From contig NZ_LZSV01000003.1 in assembly GCF_001665605.1 (NCBI RefSeq), positions 59,633-123,632 on the forward strand: a stretch of 64,000 nt of DNA, read 5' to 3'. Shown here piece by piece: positions 1-8,959 of the stretch. How positions within the stretch are numbered: the first letter of the stretch is position 1; each line of letters begins with the position of its first letter. The notes under the pieces are model-generated. The model saw nothing but the letters and a program-made list of their open reading frames with translations, was not told the origin of the DNA and made no database searches. A program made the position numbers and the translations under genes. Origin of the DNA: Mycobacterium sp. 852014-50255_SCH5639931 (lineage in GTDB: Bacteria > Actinomycetota > Actinomycetes > Mycobacteriales > Mycobacteriaceae).

Positions 1-294
1 GCCGGAGTCGGCGGCCTCCAGCTCCACGCACGCCAGGCCGTAGTGCACGGCGGAGGCGCCGCCGCACCCGTACCCCTCCAGGTGCATGCCGAGCAGGCCG
101 AGCTGTCCGAACCCTTTGGCGAGTTCGCGCACCGGCAGGTCGCCGATCTCGAACCACTCCGCGACGTAGGGAAGGACGTGCTCGGCGCAGAACTCTCTGA
201 CGGTGGCGCGCACCGCGAGCTCGTCGTCGGACAGCGAGGCGTCCAGGCCCAGGGGGTCGTACCGGTCGAAGGCGGGAGGTTTGTGCGTGCTCAT
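1..294 (-). CDS. fadE7: Acyl-CoA dehydrogenase FadE7-like, 3' end cut by the window edge
   Basis: Only the first 98 codons are present; the gene runs off the left edge. The N-terminus (MSTHKPPAFDRYDPLGLDA, then LSDDELAVRATVREFCAEH) is the alpha-helical N-terminal domain of a flavin acyl-CoA dehydrogenase. The FDxxDPLGLDxxL opening recalls glutaryl-CoA dehydrogenase relatives. The start is the ATG at 294. Its place next to an Rv0401-like gene matches fadE7 (Rv0400c) of M. tuberculosis. The active-site glutamate and FAD-binding regions lie outside the window, so substrate cannot be judged. It lies 27 bases downstream of the dehydrogenase gene on the same strand and is probably cotranscribed with it. 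Confidence 0.85.
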   Translation of the reverse strand, partial: MSTHKPPAFDRYDPLGLDASLSDDELAVRATVREFCAEHVLPYVAEWFEIGDLPVRELAKGFGQLGLLGMHLEGYGCGGASAVHYGLACVELEAADSG

Positions 295-321
295 AGGTTT
301 CAGCCTGCCACTAACCGGCCT

Positions 322-1068
322 TTAACCAGCCATCGTCAGGCCACCGCTGACGCTGATCACCTGTCCGGTGATGAACGACGCGGCGGGCGACGCAAAGAAC
401 AGCACGGCCGCGGCGACCTCCTCGGGTCGCGCTAGGCGGCGAAACGGGATGGCTTTGACCAGCGCTTCTTTCAGCTTCTCGGGCTGGGCGTGGAACAGCG
501 GTGTGTCGGTCGGGCCGGGGCACACACAGTTGACCGTGATCTGATGACGGGCCATCTCCCGGGCCAGCGACTTGGTCAGCGCGATCACCCCGCCCTTGGC
601 GCCGGCGTAGATGGATTCCCCGGCGCTGCCGACCCGGCCCGCGTCGCTGGCCACGTTGACGACCCGCCCGCCGGCGTGCGTCTCGATCATTCCCGGCAGG
701 AACGCGGCGCAGACGTGCACCGGTCCCAGGTAGTTGATCGCCACCACCTTGGCCGCGAATTCCGGTGTGGCGTTGAGGAATTGATCGGTGCGATCCCATC
801 CCGCGGAGTTGATGACGATGTCGGGCACGCCGGCTTCGCCGTGCGTCGCGTCCCGCAGGGCGTCGACCTGGGCCGGGTCGGCGACGTCCACCGGCAGCGC
901 GGTGATCAGCCCGGGGTGCTCCTTGGCGGTGGCCGCGCCGGCGGCCTCGTCGAGGTCGGCGGCGATCACCCGGTCGCCCTGTGCGGCGAACGCCAGCGCG
1001 ATCGCCTTGCCGATGCCCGAACCGGCGCCGGTCACCACGGCCAGGCGCCCTTGTGAATGTGCGTTCAT
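322..1068 (-). CDS. Short-chain dehydrogenase, BadH-like (2-hydroxycyclohexanecarboxyl-CoA dehydrogenase family)
   Basis: A classical NAD(P)-dependent SDR of 248 residues. The cofactor motif TGAGSGIG is at residues 13-20, NSAG at 87-90, and the catalytic residues are Ser141, Tyr154 and Lys158 (YAGAK). The C-terminal stretch FITGQVISVSGGLTM and the ASDAGRVGSAGE segment closely recall BadH-type enzymes, which oxidise 2-hydroxy-cycloalkanecarboxyl-CoA thioesters. Its position upstream of fadE7 supports a role in acyl-CoA oxidation. The substrate is inferred from sequence resemblance only; a 3-hydroxyacyl-CoA dehydrogenase is the main alternative. The start ATG at 1068 lies 68 bases from the divergent membrane-protein gene, so both promoters must lie in that short gap. 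Confidence 0.85.
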   Translation of the reverse strand: MNAHSQGRLAVVTGAGSGIGKAIALAFAAQGDRVIAADLDEAAGAATAKEHPGLITALPVDVADPAQVDALRDATHGEAGVPDIVINSAGWDRTDQFLNATPEFAAKVVAINYLGPVHVCAAFLPGMIETHAGGRVVNVASDAGRVGSAGESIYAGAKGGVIALTKSLAREMARHQITVNCVCPGPTDTPLFHAQPEKLKEALVKAIPFRRLARPEEVAAAVLFFASPAASFITGQVISVSGGLTMAG

Positions 1069-1136
1069 TTCTGACGAATGTAAGTTCAGCGTGGCGGCGG
1101 GGTCAAGGTCGGCGGCCTGCCCGGTACTCTCGCTGC

Positions 1137-1499
1137 ATGCGACGGCTGCTGTGGCTGGCCATGGATGTCATCGGTGTGCTGGTGTTCTGCGCCGCCGGGC
1201 GTCGCAGCCACGACGAAGGACTCAACCTCGCCGGCGTCGCGACGACCGCCTGGCCGTTTCTCACCGGAACCGTCGTGGGCTGGCTGGCATCCCGCGCCTG
1301 GCGGCGCCCCACCGAGGTGGTGCCGACCGGGGTGGTCGTCTGGCTGTGCACCGTCGTCGTCGGCATGGTGTTGCGCAAGGCCAGTTCCGCCGGCGTTGCC
1401 GCGAGTTTCGTGGTGGTGGCGGCGTCGGTCACCGGGTTGTTGTTGCTCGGCTGGCGGGCGGTGGTCGTGCTGACCCTGCGGCGCCGGTCCGGCGTGTAG
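1137..1499 (+). CDS. DUF3054 membrane protein (Rv0401-like)
   Basis: A 120-residue hydrophobic protein with about four membrane segments: roughly residues 3-20, 36-52, 64-82 and 90-110, with basic ends (MRRLLW at the start, LRRRSG at the end). The internal WPFLTGTVVGWLASRAWRRP segment is typical of DUF3054 proteins. In M. tuberculosis an equivalent gene, Rv0401, sits beside fadE7, which supports orthology. The start ATG at 1137 gives the family's usual length; longer readings would extend into the promoter of the divergent dehydrogenase. It ends five bases before the methyltransferase start and is probably cotranscribed with it. The function is unknown. Confidence 0.8.
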   Translation: MRRLLWLAMDVIGVLVFCAAGRRSHDEGLNLAGVATTAWPFLTGTVVGWLASRAWRRPTEVVPTGVVVWLCTVVVGMVLRKASSAGVAASFVVVAASVTGLLLLGWRAVVVLTLRRRSGV

Positions 1500-1504
1500 C
1501 GCCC

Positions 1505-2377
1505 ATGGCAGCAACGACGGGCGTGGCGGTGACCGCGGCATTCGGTGCCGCCGCGCGGGCGGTAGCCACGAACAAGGGGACGCTGGACGATCCGTTCGCC
1601 GAACCGTTGGTGCGGGCCGCCGGGGTCGACCACTTCGTGCGCGTGATCGACGACGACCGGTTCGGCGCCGACGACGCCGAGGGTCCGTGGTTCCTGGACG
1701 TCTGCGCGGCGCACACCCGGTTCGTCGACGAGTTCGTCGCCGACGCGGGGAGGGCGGGCCTTCGCCAGGTGGTGATCCTGGCATCGGGTCTGGACACCCG
1801 GCCGTACCGGCTGTGGTGGCCGCCGGGGACAACCGTTTACGAGATCGACCGGCCCGAGGTGCTCGACTTCAAATCCGAAGCGCTGCGCGCATTGGGCGCC
1901 GAACTGACGGCGAGCCGGCGCGCCGTGGGCGTCGCTCTGCATCAGGATTGGCCGGCCGCCCTGCGGCGGGTCGGCTTCGACGCCACCGCGCCCGCGGTGT
2001 GGATCGCCGAGCAGCTGCTGATCGGGTACCTGACTCCCGCCGTGCAGGACCGCGTGCTGCAGGGCGTCACCGCGATGAGCGCCACCGGCAGCCGGTTCGC
2101 CGCCGACCACATGCCCATCTGGACGCCGTTACAGCTGGAGGCGGAGCGGTCGTTTGTCGATGGCTTGCGCCAGAACGGGGTGGACGTCGACCTGGCCAGC
2201 CTGACCCATCCGGGGCAATACCATTACGTACCGGAGTATTTGACCGCCCACGGTTGGGAGACGGTGCAGCGCAACGTCACCGAGCTGCTGGGGGCGGTGG
2301 GACGGCCGGTAAGGCGGCGCCACCGCCCCGGCGACACGGAGTTCGTCCCCGAATACCTCACCGCCACGCGGGCATAA
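1505..2377 (+). CDS. Putative S-adenosyl-L-methionine-dependent methyltransferase (leucine carboxyl methyltransferase-like)
   Basis: A protein of 290 residues belonging to the large mycobacterial family of putative SAM methyltransferases (TIGR00027 / LCM-like). Diagnostic segments are DDPFAEPLVRAAG near residue 30, the SAM-binding VVILASGLDTRPYRL near residue 95, YEIDRPEVLDFK near 120, and WIAEQLLIGYLTP near 165. The family is expanded in mycobacteria and individual substrates are mostly unknown; O-methylation of a lipid or small molecule is plausible. The ATG at 1505 follows the membrane gene by five bases. It is the last gene before the AT-rich boundary of the biosynthetic region, so it may belong to the older left flank. 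Confidence 0.85.
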   Translation: MAATTGVAVTAAFGAAARAVATNKGTLDDPFAEPLVRAAGVDHFVRVIDDDRFGADDAEGPWFLDVCAAHTRFVDEFVADAGRAGLRQVVILASGLDTRPYRLWWPPGTTVYEIDRPEVLDFKSEALRALGAELTASRRAVGVALHQDWPAALRRVGFDATAPAVWIAEQLLIGYLTPAVQDRVLQGVTAMSATGSRFAADHMPIWTPLQLEAERSFVDGLRQNGVDVDLASLTHPGQYHYVPEYLTAHGWETVQRNVTELLGAVGRPVRRRHRPGDTEFVPEYLTATRA

Positions 2378-2505
2378 CCACAGGTCGCGCTCTCTTTAAT
2401 TTGATTAACGGTTAATTAACTTAAATTAATCGGCCGAATCCTTGAACCCGATACGCCCTAACGTCGTACCCGCTTTATGAGCCGCGATGAAAGGGGCATG
2501 AAACG
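2378..2505. promoter_or_regulatory. AT-rich spacer with nested inverted repeats upstream of the biosynthetic region
   Basis: A 128-base gap. Bases 2393-2430 have only 6 G or C in 38, in a genome that otherwise looks about two-thirds GC. The block contains the perfect palindrome GTTAATTAAC (2411-2420) and outer 7-base arms TTAATTT (2396-2402) and AAATTAA (2423-2429). This is a candidate operator or Lsr2-type silencer site for the genes starting at 2506. Downstream, TTGAAC (2442-2447) could be a -35 element, but no convincing -10 was found. Confidence 0.5.
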
Positions 2506-3663
2506 TTGAGCTTGCGTGTTTCGAACGGTCTACCTGGCGTACTTTCGCAACCGGCGGTCCGCGCCCCGCAGCTCGCCCCCTCGTTGTGGCCCGCGAGCGG
2601 CGCTCCGGGAGGCGAAGAGTGGCGCGCGGGCATGCGCACCGCGGTGCTGGCCACGGTCGCGGAGTTTGTCTCGGCCCGCCGCGCCACCGACCTCGCTGGC
2701 GCGGGCCTCGATGCGGTCGGCGACATGCTGGCGCAGTTCGTGTCTAACGGCAAATGTCTACGGTCGACCTTCATGTATCTCGGGTGGTTGTGTGGCGCCC
2801 CGCCGAGCGGAGCCGCGTTAACGGCCGCGGCGAGTCTGGAGTTACTGCACGCCTTCGCGCTGATCCAGGACGATGTCATGGACCGTTCGGCGCAACGGCG
2901 GGGTCGTCCGGCGGCGCACGTGCTACTGGCCCGGTGGCACCGCGAACGCGAACTAGCGTCGTGCGCAGAGAAATTCGGCGAGTCGGCGGCCGTTCTGCTG
3001 GGCGATCTTTGCCTCATTTGGGCGGAGCAGATGCTGCGCGAAAGCGGTATTGAAGCCCGCCGCCTGCAGCGGGTGTGGCCGCGCTACGACGCCATGCGGA
3101 CCGAATTGGCGATAGGTCAATTCGCCGATCTCGCGGCAGATCTGCGCAGCTTCCCGCCGCTCGAAGCGGTGCTGGACGTGGCGCGGCGCAAATCGGGCAA
3201 CTACACGGTGCGCCGTCCGATGGAATTGGGCGCGGCCATGGCCGGCTGCGGCGACCGAACGCTGGCACGGCTTGGCCGCTACGGCGCCGCTGTCGGGGAG
3301 GCGTTCCAGCTCCGCGACGACGTATTGGGGGTCTTCGGCTCGCCCGCGGCGACTGGGAAGCCAACCGGGGGAGACCTGCTCGAGCGCAAAGCGACCAGCC
3401 TCGTCGTGGCCGCTTACCAGCTGGCCGACGCGCCGACCCGCCGTCTTCTCGTCGAGCTCATGGATCTCGACGAACTCGATGACGCCGCGCTGCGGCGTTG
3501 GAAGCGATTGATCGCCGCGACGGGGGCCGTGGAGATGATCGAACAGATGATCAGCCGGCGGGTGGCATCCGCACTCAATGACGTGGATGGCATGGAGATC
3601 AACGAAGCCGTCTGCACCGCTTTGGCCGAGATGGCGGTCGCGTGCGTGCAGCGCCGCGAATAG
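2506..3663 (+). CDS. Polyprenyl (geranylgeranyl-type) diphosphate synthase
   Basis: A protein of 385 residues in the trans-isoprenyl diphosphate synthase family, which chains isopentenyl diphosphate onto allylic diphosphates. The first aspartate-rich motif is QDDVMD at residues 121-126, followed by the R-R-G-R segment. The second is LRDDVLGVFGSP near residue 269, where the final Asp is Gly, as in several actinobacterial GGPP synthases. The usual GGKRxRP is NGKCLRS, and the later EGKRT-type loop is ERKATS; both are divergent. The start is a TTG with an AAAGGGG ribosome site; an internal ATG at 2632 is possible. An IdsA-type enzyme at the head of a lipid cluster suggests a prenyl group in the product, or a housekeeping paralogue. 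Confidence 0.85.
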   Translation: MSLRVSNGLPGVLSQPAVRAPQLAPSLWPASGAPGGEEWRAGMRTAVLATVAEFVSARRATDLAGAGLDAVGDMLAQFVSNGKCLRSTFMYLGWLCGAPPSGAALTAAASLELLHAFALIQDDVMDRSAQRRGRPAAHVLLARWHRERELASCAEKFGESAAVLLGDLCLIWAEQMLRESGIEARRLQRVWPRYDAMRTELAIGQFADLAADLRSFPPLEAVLDVARRKSGNYTVRRPMELGAAMAGCGDRTLARLGRYGAAVGEAFQLRDDVLGVFGSPAATGKPTGGDLLERKATSLVVAAYQLADAPTRRLLVELMDLDELDDAALRRWKRLIAATGAVEMIEQMISRRVASALNDVDGMEINEAVCTALAEMAVACVQRRE

Positions 3664-3741
3664 CGGACCACACCGGGGGGCCGGAGGACTTGACCCAGAC
3701 CGATCGGGGGGATCGACAGCTAATCATCCCGGAGGACACGC

Positions 3742-5964
3742 ATGTTATCGCGACTGGCCCTTATCGCCATCGCCGCTCCGCGACGAGTGATCGCAAGCGC
3801 GATGTTCCTGGCGGTCCTCGCCGCCATCTTCGGTATCCCGGCCGCAGTGACGCTGCCCGGCGGTGGATTTCTGGACCAGACGGCCGAATCCGCGCGTGCC
3901 ACAGCGGTTCTCGCCGAGAAGTTCCATCAAGGCGACATGGAGATGACGCTGCTGGTGCACTCGCAGAGCGGGGTCACCCAAGGACCCGCTCGGATGGTGG
4001 GCGTGGACATCGTCCGGCAGCTGGCCCAGTCGCCGTTCGTCGCGCAGGTGGCGTCGCCGTGGGATGCGCCCCGGCCGGGGTTGGTCAGCGGCGACGGCAA
4101 GTCCGCGCTGATCGTGGCCGCCCTCACCGGTGGGGAAAGCAGCGCGCCCAAGCATGCCCGGGAGCTCGCGGACCGGGTGGCGCGCGATCGCGACGGCGTG
4201 ACCGTGCAGGCCGGAGGCATGGCGATCATCTATGAAGAGCTCAACCGGCAGACCCAAAACGACCTGTTGCGAATGGAATCCATTGCGATCCCGTTGAGCT
4301 TCGCCGCGCTGGTATGGGTATTCGGCGGCTTGCTGGCCGCGGCACTGCCGATTCTCGTCGGCGGCTTCGCAATCCTGGGTTCCCTCGCGGTTTTGCGCGC
4401 GGTCGCTTTGGTCGCCGACGTGTCCATCTTCGCGGTGAACGTGGCGGTGGCATTGGCTCTGGCGCTGGGCATCGACTACACGCTGCTGATCATCAGCCGT
4501 TATCGCGACGAACTGGCCGACGGGCTGCCCCCCGCCGAAGCCCTCCCGCGCACCATGGCCACGGCCGGACGCACCGTGCTGTTCTCCGCCCTGACGGTGG
4601 CCCTCGCACTGGCCGCATTGGTGATATTCCCGATGTACTTCCTGAGGTCATTCGCCTATGCCGGCGTTGCGGTGGTGGCTTTCGCGGCCCTGGCCGCGAT
4701 GGTGGTCGCGCCCGCGGTGATCGTGTTACTGGGCGACCGGCTTGACGCACTCAACGTTTGGGACTTGGGCCGCAAGGTCTTTCGGCATTCCCAAGCGCCG
4801 CCGGCGACCATCGAGCGCACCTTTTGGTACCGGATGGCCAAGCGGGCCATGCGGCACGCGGTTCCGATCGGCTTGGCGATCATCGCCCTCCTGCTCGCTT
4901 TGGGCGCGCCGTTCCTCGGCATCAAATGGGGCTATCCCGACGATCGGGTGCTCCCGGCGTCATCGTCGGCGCGCGCCGTCAGCGACCGGATCCGGCACGA
5001 CTTCGGTGCCGATTCCGACATCAGGGTCGTCATCCCCCGCACGGACGGCCTGACGACGGGAGACCTTGACGAGTACGCCGCACGGCTGTCGCGCGTACCC
5101 GACGTCTCGGCGGTGTCAGCACCGACCGGAACCTTCATCGCCGGTGAGCGGAAAGGGCCACCGTCGGCGCCCGCCGGAATGGCAGACGGCAGTGCCTATT
5201 TGACGGTGGCCAGCAGCGCGCCGTTGTATTCGCCGGCGTCGGGCGCGCAGTTGGATCGCTTGCATGCGATCCCGTTGGCCGGTGCCCGCCACGTCGAGCT
5301 GGCCGGGATGGCCCAGATGAATCGCGACTCGATAAACGCGATCACGTCGCGATTGCCCTGGCTGTTCGGTTTCGTCGCCTGCGTCATGCTGGTGTTGCTG
5401 TTCCTGCTCACCGGCAGCGTGGTGCTGCCCGTCAAAGCGGTGCTGCTCAACATGCTGTCGCTGACGGCGGGATTCGGCGCGTTGGTGTGGATCTTCCAGG
5501 ACGGGCATCTGGGCGCGTTGGGCACCACTCCGACCGGCACGCTGGTGGCCAACATCCCGGTGTTGATGTTCTGCATCGCATTCGGATTGTCCATGGACTA
5601 CGAGGTCTTCCTGCTGTCCCGCATCCGCGAGTACTGGCTGGCCTCGGACCGCACGCGTGTCGACAACGACGAGAGCATCGCGCTGGGCGTCGCGCGCACG
5701 GGCCGGATCATCACGGCGGCAGCGCTGTTGATGTCGATCTCGTTCGCCGCCCTCACTTCCGCGGAGGTCTCCTTCATGCGGATGTTCGGCGTCGGGCTGA
5801 CTCTCGCCGTCTTGGTCGACGCAACGTTGGTGCGCATGCTGCTCGTCCCGGCCTTCATGCACGTCTTCGGCGGCCTGAACTGGTGGGCGCCGGCACCGCT
5901 GGCACGGCTTCGCCGGCGGGAGGATGCCCGAATGGAATGTGTCGCGGTCAGAGGCGTTGGATGA
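3742..5964 (+). CDS. MMPL/RND-family lipid transporter
   Basis: An inner-membrane transporter of 740 residues, at the short end for MmpL proteins. It has an N-terminal membrane helix (about 14-36), a periplasmic porter domain, and a five-to-six-helix block repeated twice. The proton-relay motifs are GIDYTLLIISRYRDE (Asp245, Tyr246) and GLSMDYEVFLLSR (Asp619, Tyr620), both intact. The ATG has a strong GGAGGA site eight bases upstream. M. tuberculosis carries mmpL1 and its partner mmpS1 in the corresponding interval on the opposite strand; no mmpS-like gene is seen here. Family knowledge and the adjacent megasynthases suggest export of the cluster's lipid product, which is an inference. Confidence 0.9.
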   Translation: MLSRLALIAIAAPRRVIASAMFLAVLAAIFGIPAAVTLPGGGFLDQTAESARATAVLAEKFHQGDMEMTLLVHSQSGVTQGPARMVGVDIVRQLAQSPFVAQVASPWDAPRPGLVSGDGKSALIVAALTGGESSAPKHARELADRVARDRDGVTVQAGGMAIIYEELNRQTQNDLLRMESIAIPLSFAALVWVFGGLLAAALPILVGGFAILGSLAVLRAVALVADVSIFAVNVAVALALALGIDYTLLIISRYRDELADGLPPAEALPRTMATAGRTVLFSALTVALALAALVIFPMYFLRSFAYAGVAVVAFAALAAMVVAPAVIVLLGDRLDALNVWDLGRKVFRHSQAPPATIERTFWYRMAKRAMRHAVPIGLAIIALLLALGAPFLGIKWGYPDDRVLPASSSARAVSDRIRHDFGADSDIRVVIPRTDGLTTGDLDEYAARLSRVPDVSAVSAPTGTFIAGERKGPPSAPAGMADGSAYLTVASSAPLYSPASGAQLDRLHAIPLAGARHVELAGMAQMNRDSINAITSRLPWLFGFVACVMLVLLFLLTGSVVLPVKAVLLNMLSLTAGFGALVWIFQDGHLGALGTTPTGTLVANIPVLMFCIAFGLSMDYEVFLLSRIREYWLASDRTRVDNDESIALGVARTGRIITAAALLMSISFAALTSAEVSFMRMFGVGLTLAVLVDATLVRMLLVPAFMHVFGGLNWWAPAPLARLRRREDARMECVAVRGVG

Positions 5965-5968
5965 TCAC

Positions 5969-6490
5969 GTGGTGCACCGATCAAGCCCGCCCGCCGCGAG
6001 TCACCGGCTGCGGTTCGTGTCGGCGACCCATGACGAACCGCTGGCGCGGCCCCTGCTGGCCGAACTGGCCGACGAGTACGCGCAGCGCTACGGCGGCACA
6101 CCCAGCACGCACCTGTCCTGGCTGCCCGTGCCGGAGGCCGAGTTGGCCCCGCCGGACGGCGGATTGCTGATCGGGGTGCTGGACGGCGTGCCCGTCACCG
6201 GCGGGGCATTCCGGCGCTACGACGCCGAAACCGCCGAGCTGAAGCGGATCTGGACCGACCGCGCTCATCGGCGCCGCGGGTACGCGCGAGTGCTGTTGGC
6301 GGCGCTGGAGGCGGAGACCGCCGCGCGCGGGTACCGGCGGCTCTACCTGATCACCGGCAACCGGCAACCCGAGGCCGAGGCGCTGTACGACGCGACCGGG
6401 TACACCCGGGTGCCCGCCGACCCGCTGCCGTCCTGGGGGCCGTTCGTCCCGATCGCGTTCGAGAAGTGGCTGGTTCCCGACGGTCAGTGA
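5969..6490 (+). CDS. GNAT-family N-acetyltransferase
   Basis: About 173 residues. The acetyl-CoA-binding motif is RIWTDRAHRRRGYARVLL (R/Q-x-x-G-x-A), followed by the conserved LYDATGYTRVP C-terminal strand. I chose GTG 5969 because it follows the MMPL stop and has GAGG upstream. An in-frame ATG at 5924 would overlap the MMPL gene by 41 bases, with its purine-rich site too close to the codon. It is likely cotranscribed with the transporter. The substrate is unknown: N-acylation of an amine in the pathway and general small-molecule acetylation are both open. Confidence 0.8.
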   Translation: MVHRSSPPAASHRLRFVSATHDEPLARPLLAELADEYAQRYGGTPSTHLSWLPVPEAELAPPDGGLLIGVLDGVPVTGGAFRRYDAETAELKRIWTDRAHRRRGYARVLLAALEAETAARGYRRLYLITGNRQPEAEALYDATGYTRVPADPLPSWGPFVPIAFEKWLVPDGQ

Positions 6491-6783
6491 GGCCGCGACG
6501 ATATCTTTGCGCCTCCCGTTCGCTGTTATTGGGCGCGCGGCTAATTGCAGGGACCGTATTCGGTCATTGGGTTTTCAGTCACATTTCCCCCCAATCGCGC
6601 CCAATCGCGCGCCCGCCGAATAAGCTGCTCGAATGGCCCTGACCTGTGGATATCGCTCAACTACATCGAATCCGGGCCGCCAGAAAAGCGGGGCGTAGGT
6701 CCGTCCGATCAAGGCCCTTCGGCTCTACGCGACTTACCGCGTCCCGGGCGACGCTTGCTGGGAAAGAAAAGGGAGGTCCAGCC
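6491..6783. promoter_or_regulatory. Spacer with four ATTGGG boxes in inverted orientation
   Basis: The largest gap inside the biosynthetic run, 293 bases. ATTGGG occurs at 6528-6533 and 6566-6571 on the plus strand, and CCCAAT (its complement) at 6590-6595 and 6600-6605. The outermost pair extends to a perfect 10-base inverted repeat, ATTGGGCGCG (6528-6537) and CGCGCCCAAT (6596-6605). The block CCAATCGCGC is also directly repeated at 6591-6610. This looks like a regulator-binding array and suggests a separate promoter for the ABC-PKS-NRPS genes. GGGAGG at 6771-6776 sets the GTG start at 6784. Confidence 0.5.
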
Positions 6784-7869
6784 GTGTGGGCTATTGGTGG
6801 CTTGCAAAAGCGGCTGCGCGCGCCGATGTTGATCACCGCCGTACGGGACATGCAATGGCGGCAGCGACGCTTCATCATCGCGGCCGTCGGCACCGGAATG
6901 GTGTTCGCGATGACCCTCATCATCACGGGGCTGATGATCGGGACCCGGGTCGAGGCCCAGCGCCTTGCCGACTCGATAGGCATCGACAACTACCTCATCA
7001 AGGCGGGCGCGGTCGGACCCTTCATTGGTTCATCGAGGTTCCCGCAGGCGGAACTCGAGGACGTCGCCCAGCTTCCGGGCGTCGAATCGGCGATCCCGGT
7101 GGTGTACGGCAACACGATCCTGCAAGACCGGCGCCTACCGGAAAACCTGAACGTCTACGGCCTGCCCGAACAGGGGATGCCGCCGATCGTGGCGGGGCGG
7201 GCACCGTCGAATCCCGACGAGGTCGCCATGTCGACCACGCTGAAGCGGTCCATCGGGGACAAGGTCGAGGTGGGATCGCAAGTGCTGCGGATCGTCGGGC
7301 TGGTCAACAAGTCCACCACGCTCGCAGGTCAACCCAATGCGTTTGTGACCGTCGCGACGGCGCAGCGGTTGATGTTTTCCGCGCAGCACGTGATTTCGGC
7401 CATCGGCTTGCGCGGCGTACCCGCCCAAGTGCCCGCCGGCTATCGCGTCGTGGACCGCGCCGCCGCGGTCGATGACATGATTCGCCCGCTGCATATGGCT
7501 CGGCTGGCGATGTCGTACCTGGTGATCCTGCTGTGGGCGGTGGCCGCGTCGATCGTGGGATCGCTGATCTACCTGTCCGCGCTGGAGCGCACCCGAGACT
7601 TCGCGGTGTTCAAAGCCCTCGGTGTCGCCACCCAGTCGGTGCTCGCCGGGCTCATGCTGCAGGCGGTGCTCGTCGCGTTGGTCGCGGCGATGCTGGGCGG
7701 GCTGCTGGCCGTGCTGCTCGGCCCGCTGTTTCCTATGCTGGTGGTGGTGACCCCCTCGGCCTTCCTGTCGCTGGTGGGGACCGCGGTGGGGGTCGGCCTG
7801 TTGGCGAGTTTGGTGGGATTGCGGCGCGCGGTCGCGATCGACCCGGTAATGGCGTTTGGGGCCGGATAG
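6784..7869 (+). CDS. ABC transporter permease, FtsX/MacB-like
   Basis: A permease of 361 residues from the GTG at 6784, which has GGGAGG seven bases upstream; an ATG at 6646 is in frame but lacks such a site. It has an N-terminal membrane helix (about residues 30-52), a large extracytoplasmic domain (about 60-265), and three C-terminal helices. The segment LIYLSALERTRDFAVFKALGVATQSV is the typical FtsX/DevC coupling region. It lies two bases before the ATPase gene, so the two probably form one exporter. M. tuberculosis Rv0072-Rv0073 is, from memory, a similar pair. Its role beside a lipopeptide-type synthase is probably export or envelope assembly of the product. Confidence 0.85.
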   Translation: MWAIGGLQKRLRAPMLITAVRDMQWRQRRFIIAAVGTGMVFAMTLIITGLMIGTRVEAQRLADSIGIDNYLIKAGAVGPFIGSSRFPQAELEDVAQLPGVESAIPVVYGNTILQDRRLPENLNVYGLPEQGMPPIVAGRAPSNPDEVAMSTTLKRSIGDKVEVGSQVLRIVGLVNKSTTLAGQPNAFVTVATAQRLMFSAQHVISAIGLRGVPAQVPAGYRVVDRAAAVDDMIRPLHMARLAMSYLVILLWAVAASIVGSLIYLSALERTRDFAVFKALGVATQSVLAGLMLQAVLVALVAAMLGGLLAVLLGPLFPMLVVVTPSAFLSLVGTAVGVGLLASLVGLRRAVAIDPVMAFGAG

Positions 7870-7871
7870 TC

Positions 7872-8959
7872 ATGGGCGATTTGCGCATCAAGGATCTCGT
7901 CGTCGAATACTCGAACGGCGGGGAGCCGAACCGCGTCATCGACGGTCTGAATCTGGAGGTCGCGGCGGGATCGCTGGTGATCCTGTTGGGCCCCAGCGGA
8001 TGTGGGAAGACCACGCTGCTGTCGTGCATCGGCGGCATCCTCAGCCCGACCAGCGGACGCGTCCAGGTCGGCGACACCGACGTCACGACGCTGGACCGCC
8101 GTAGGCTGACCACCTACCGGCGCCGCACCGTGGGCATCGTCTTTCAGTCGTTCAACCTGGTGGCAAGCCTTTCCGCGGTGGAGAACGTCGCGGTGCCACT
8201 CTGGGCGGCGGGCTGGTCGCGGCGGGCGGCGCGCGAACGCGCCAAGGAATTGCTGGCCCGCGCCGGGCTGCAGAACCGCATGACGCACCGGCCCGGTGAC
8301 CTCAGCGGCGGCGAGCGCGAACGGGTGGCGGTGGCCCGCGCGATCGCGCTGGACCCACCGCTGATCCTGGCCGATGAACCCACGGCCCACCTGGACTATG
8401 CCCGCGCGGAAGGGGTGCTGCGGCTGCTGAGGGAGTTGGCGAGCGGCGAGCGCATTGTCGTGGTCGCCACCCATGACACCCGGATCCTGCCGTTCGCCGA
8501 CCGCGTGGTCAGGCTGATGCCGGATGTGCAACTGACCGACTCCGAGCCCGAAACGCTGCATCTGGCAAGCGGTTCGGTGCTGTTCGAGCAGGGCAGCATG
8601 GGGGACCTGATCTACCTCGTCACCGACGGCGAACTGGAAGTCATGCGCGAATCGGGTGACGGGACCAAGGAACTGGTCAAGGTCGCCTCCCCCGGCGAGT
8701 ACGTCGGCGAGCTCGGGCCGTTGTTCCGGATGGCCCGGTCGGCGACGGTACGCGCACGCACCGACGCTGTCGTCACCGGCTACACGGTGGAGCAATTCCG
8801 CGTACTGCTCGAGACCTACACCGAGGGCACCCTGGCTAGATCGAAAAACGCTGCGGGCCAAGGAAATACCAATCACAACCACTCACTCCTCGATGGAGCG
8901 ACGCAGATGTCACGGTTCGGCGAAGAAGTAGCCGCCCCGGGACCGACAGAGGGAACGAG

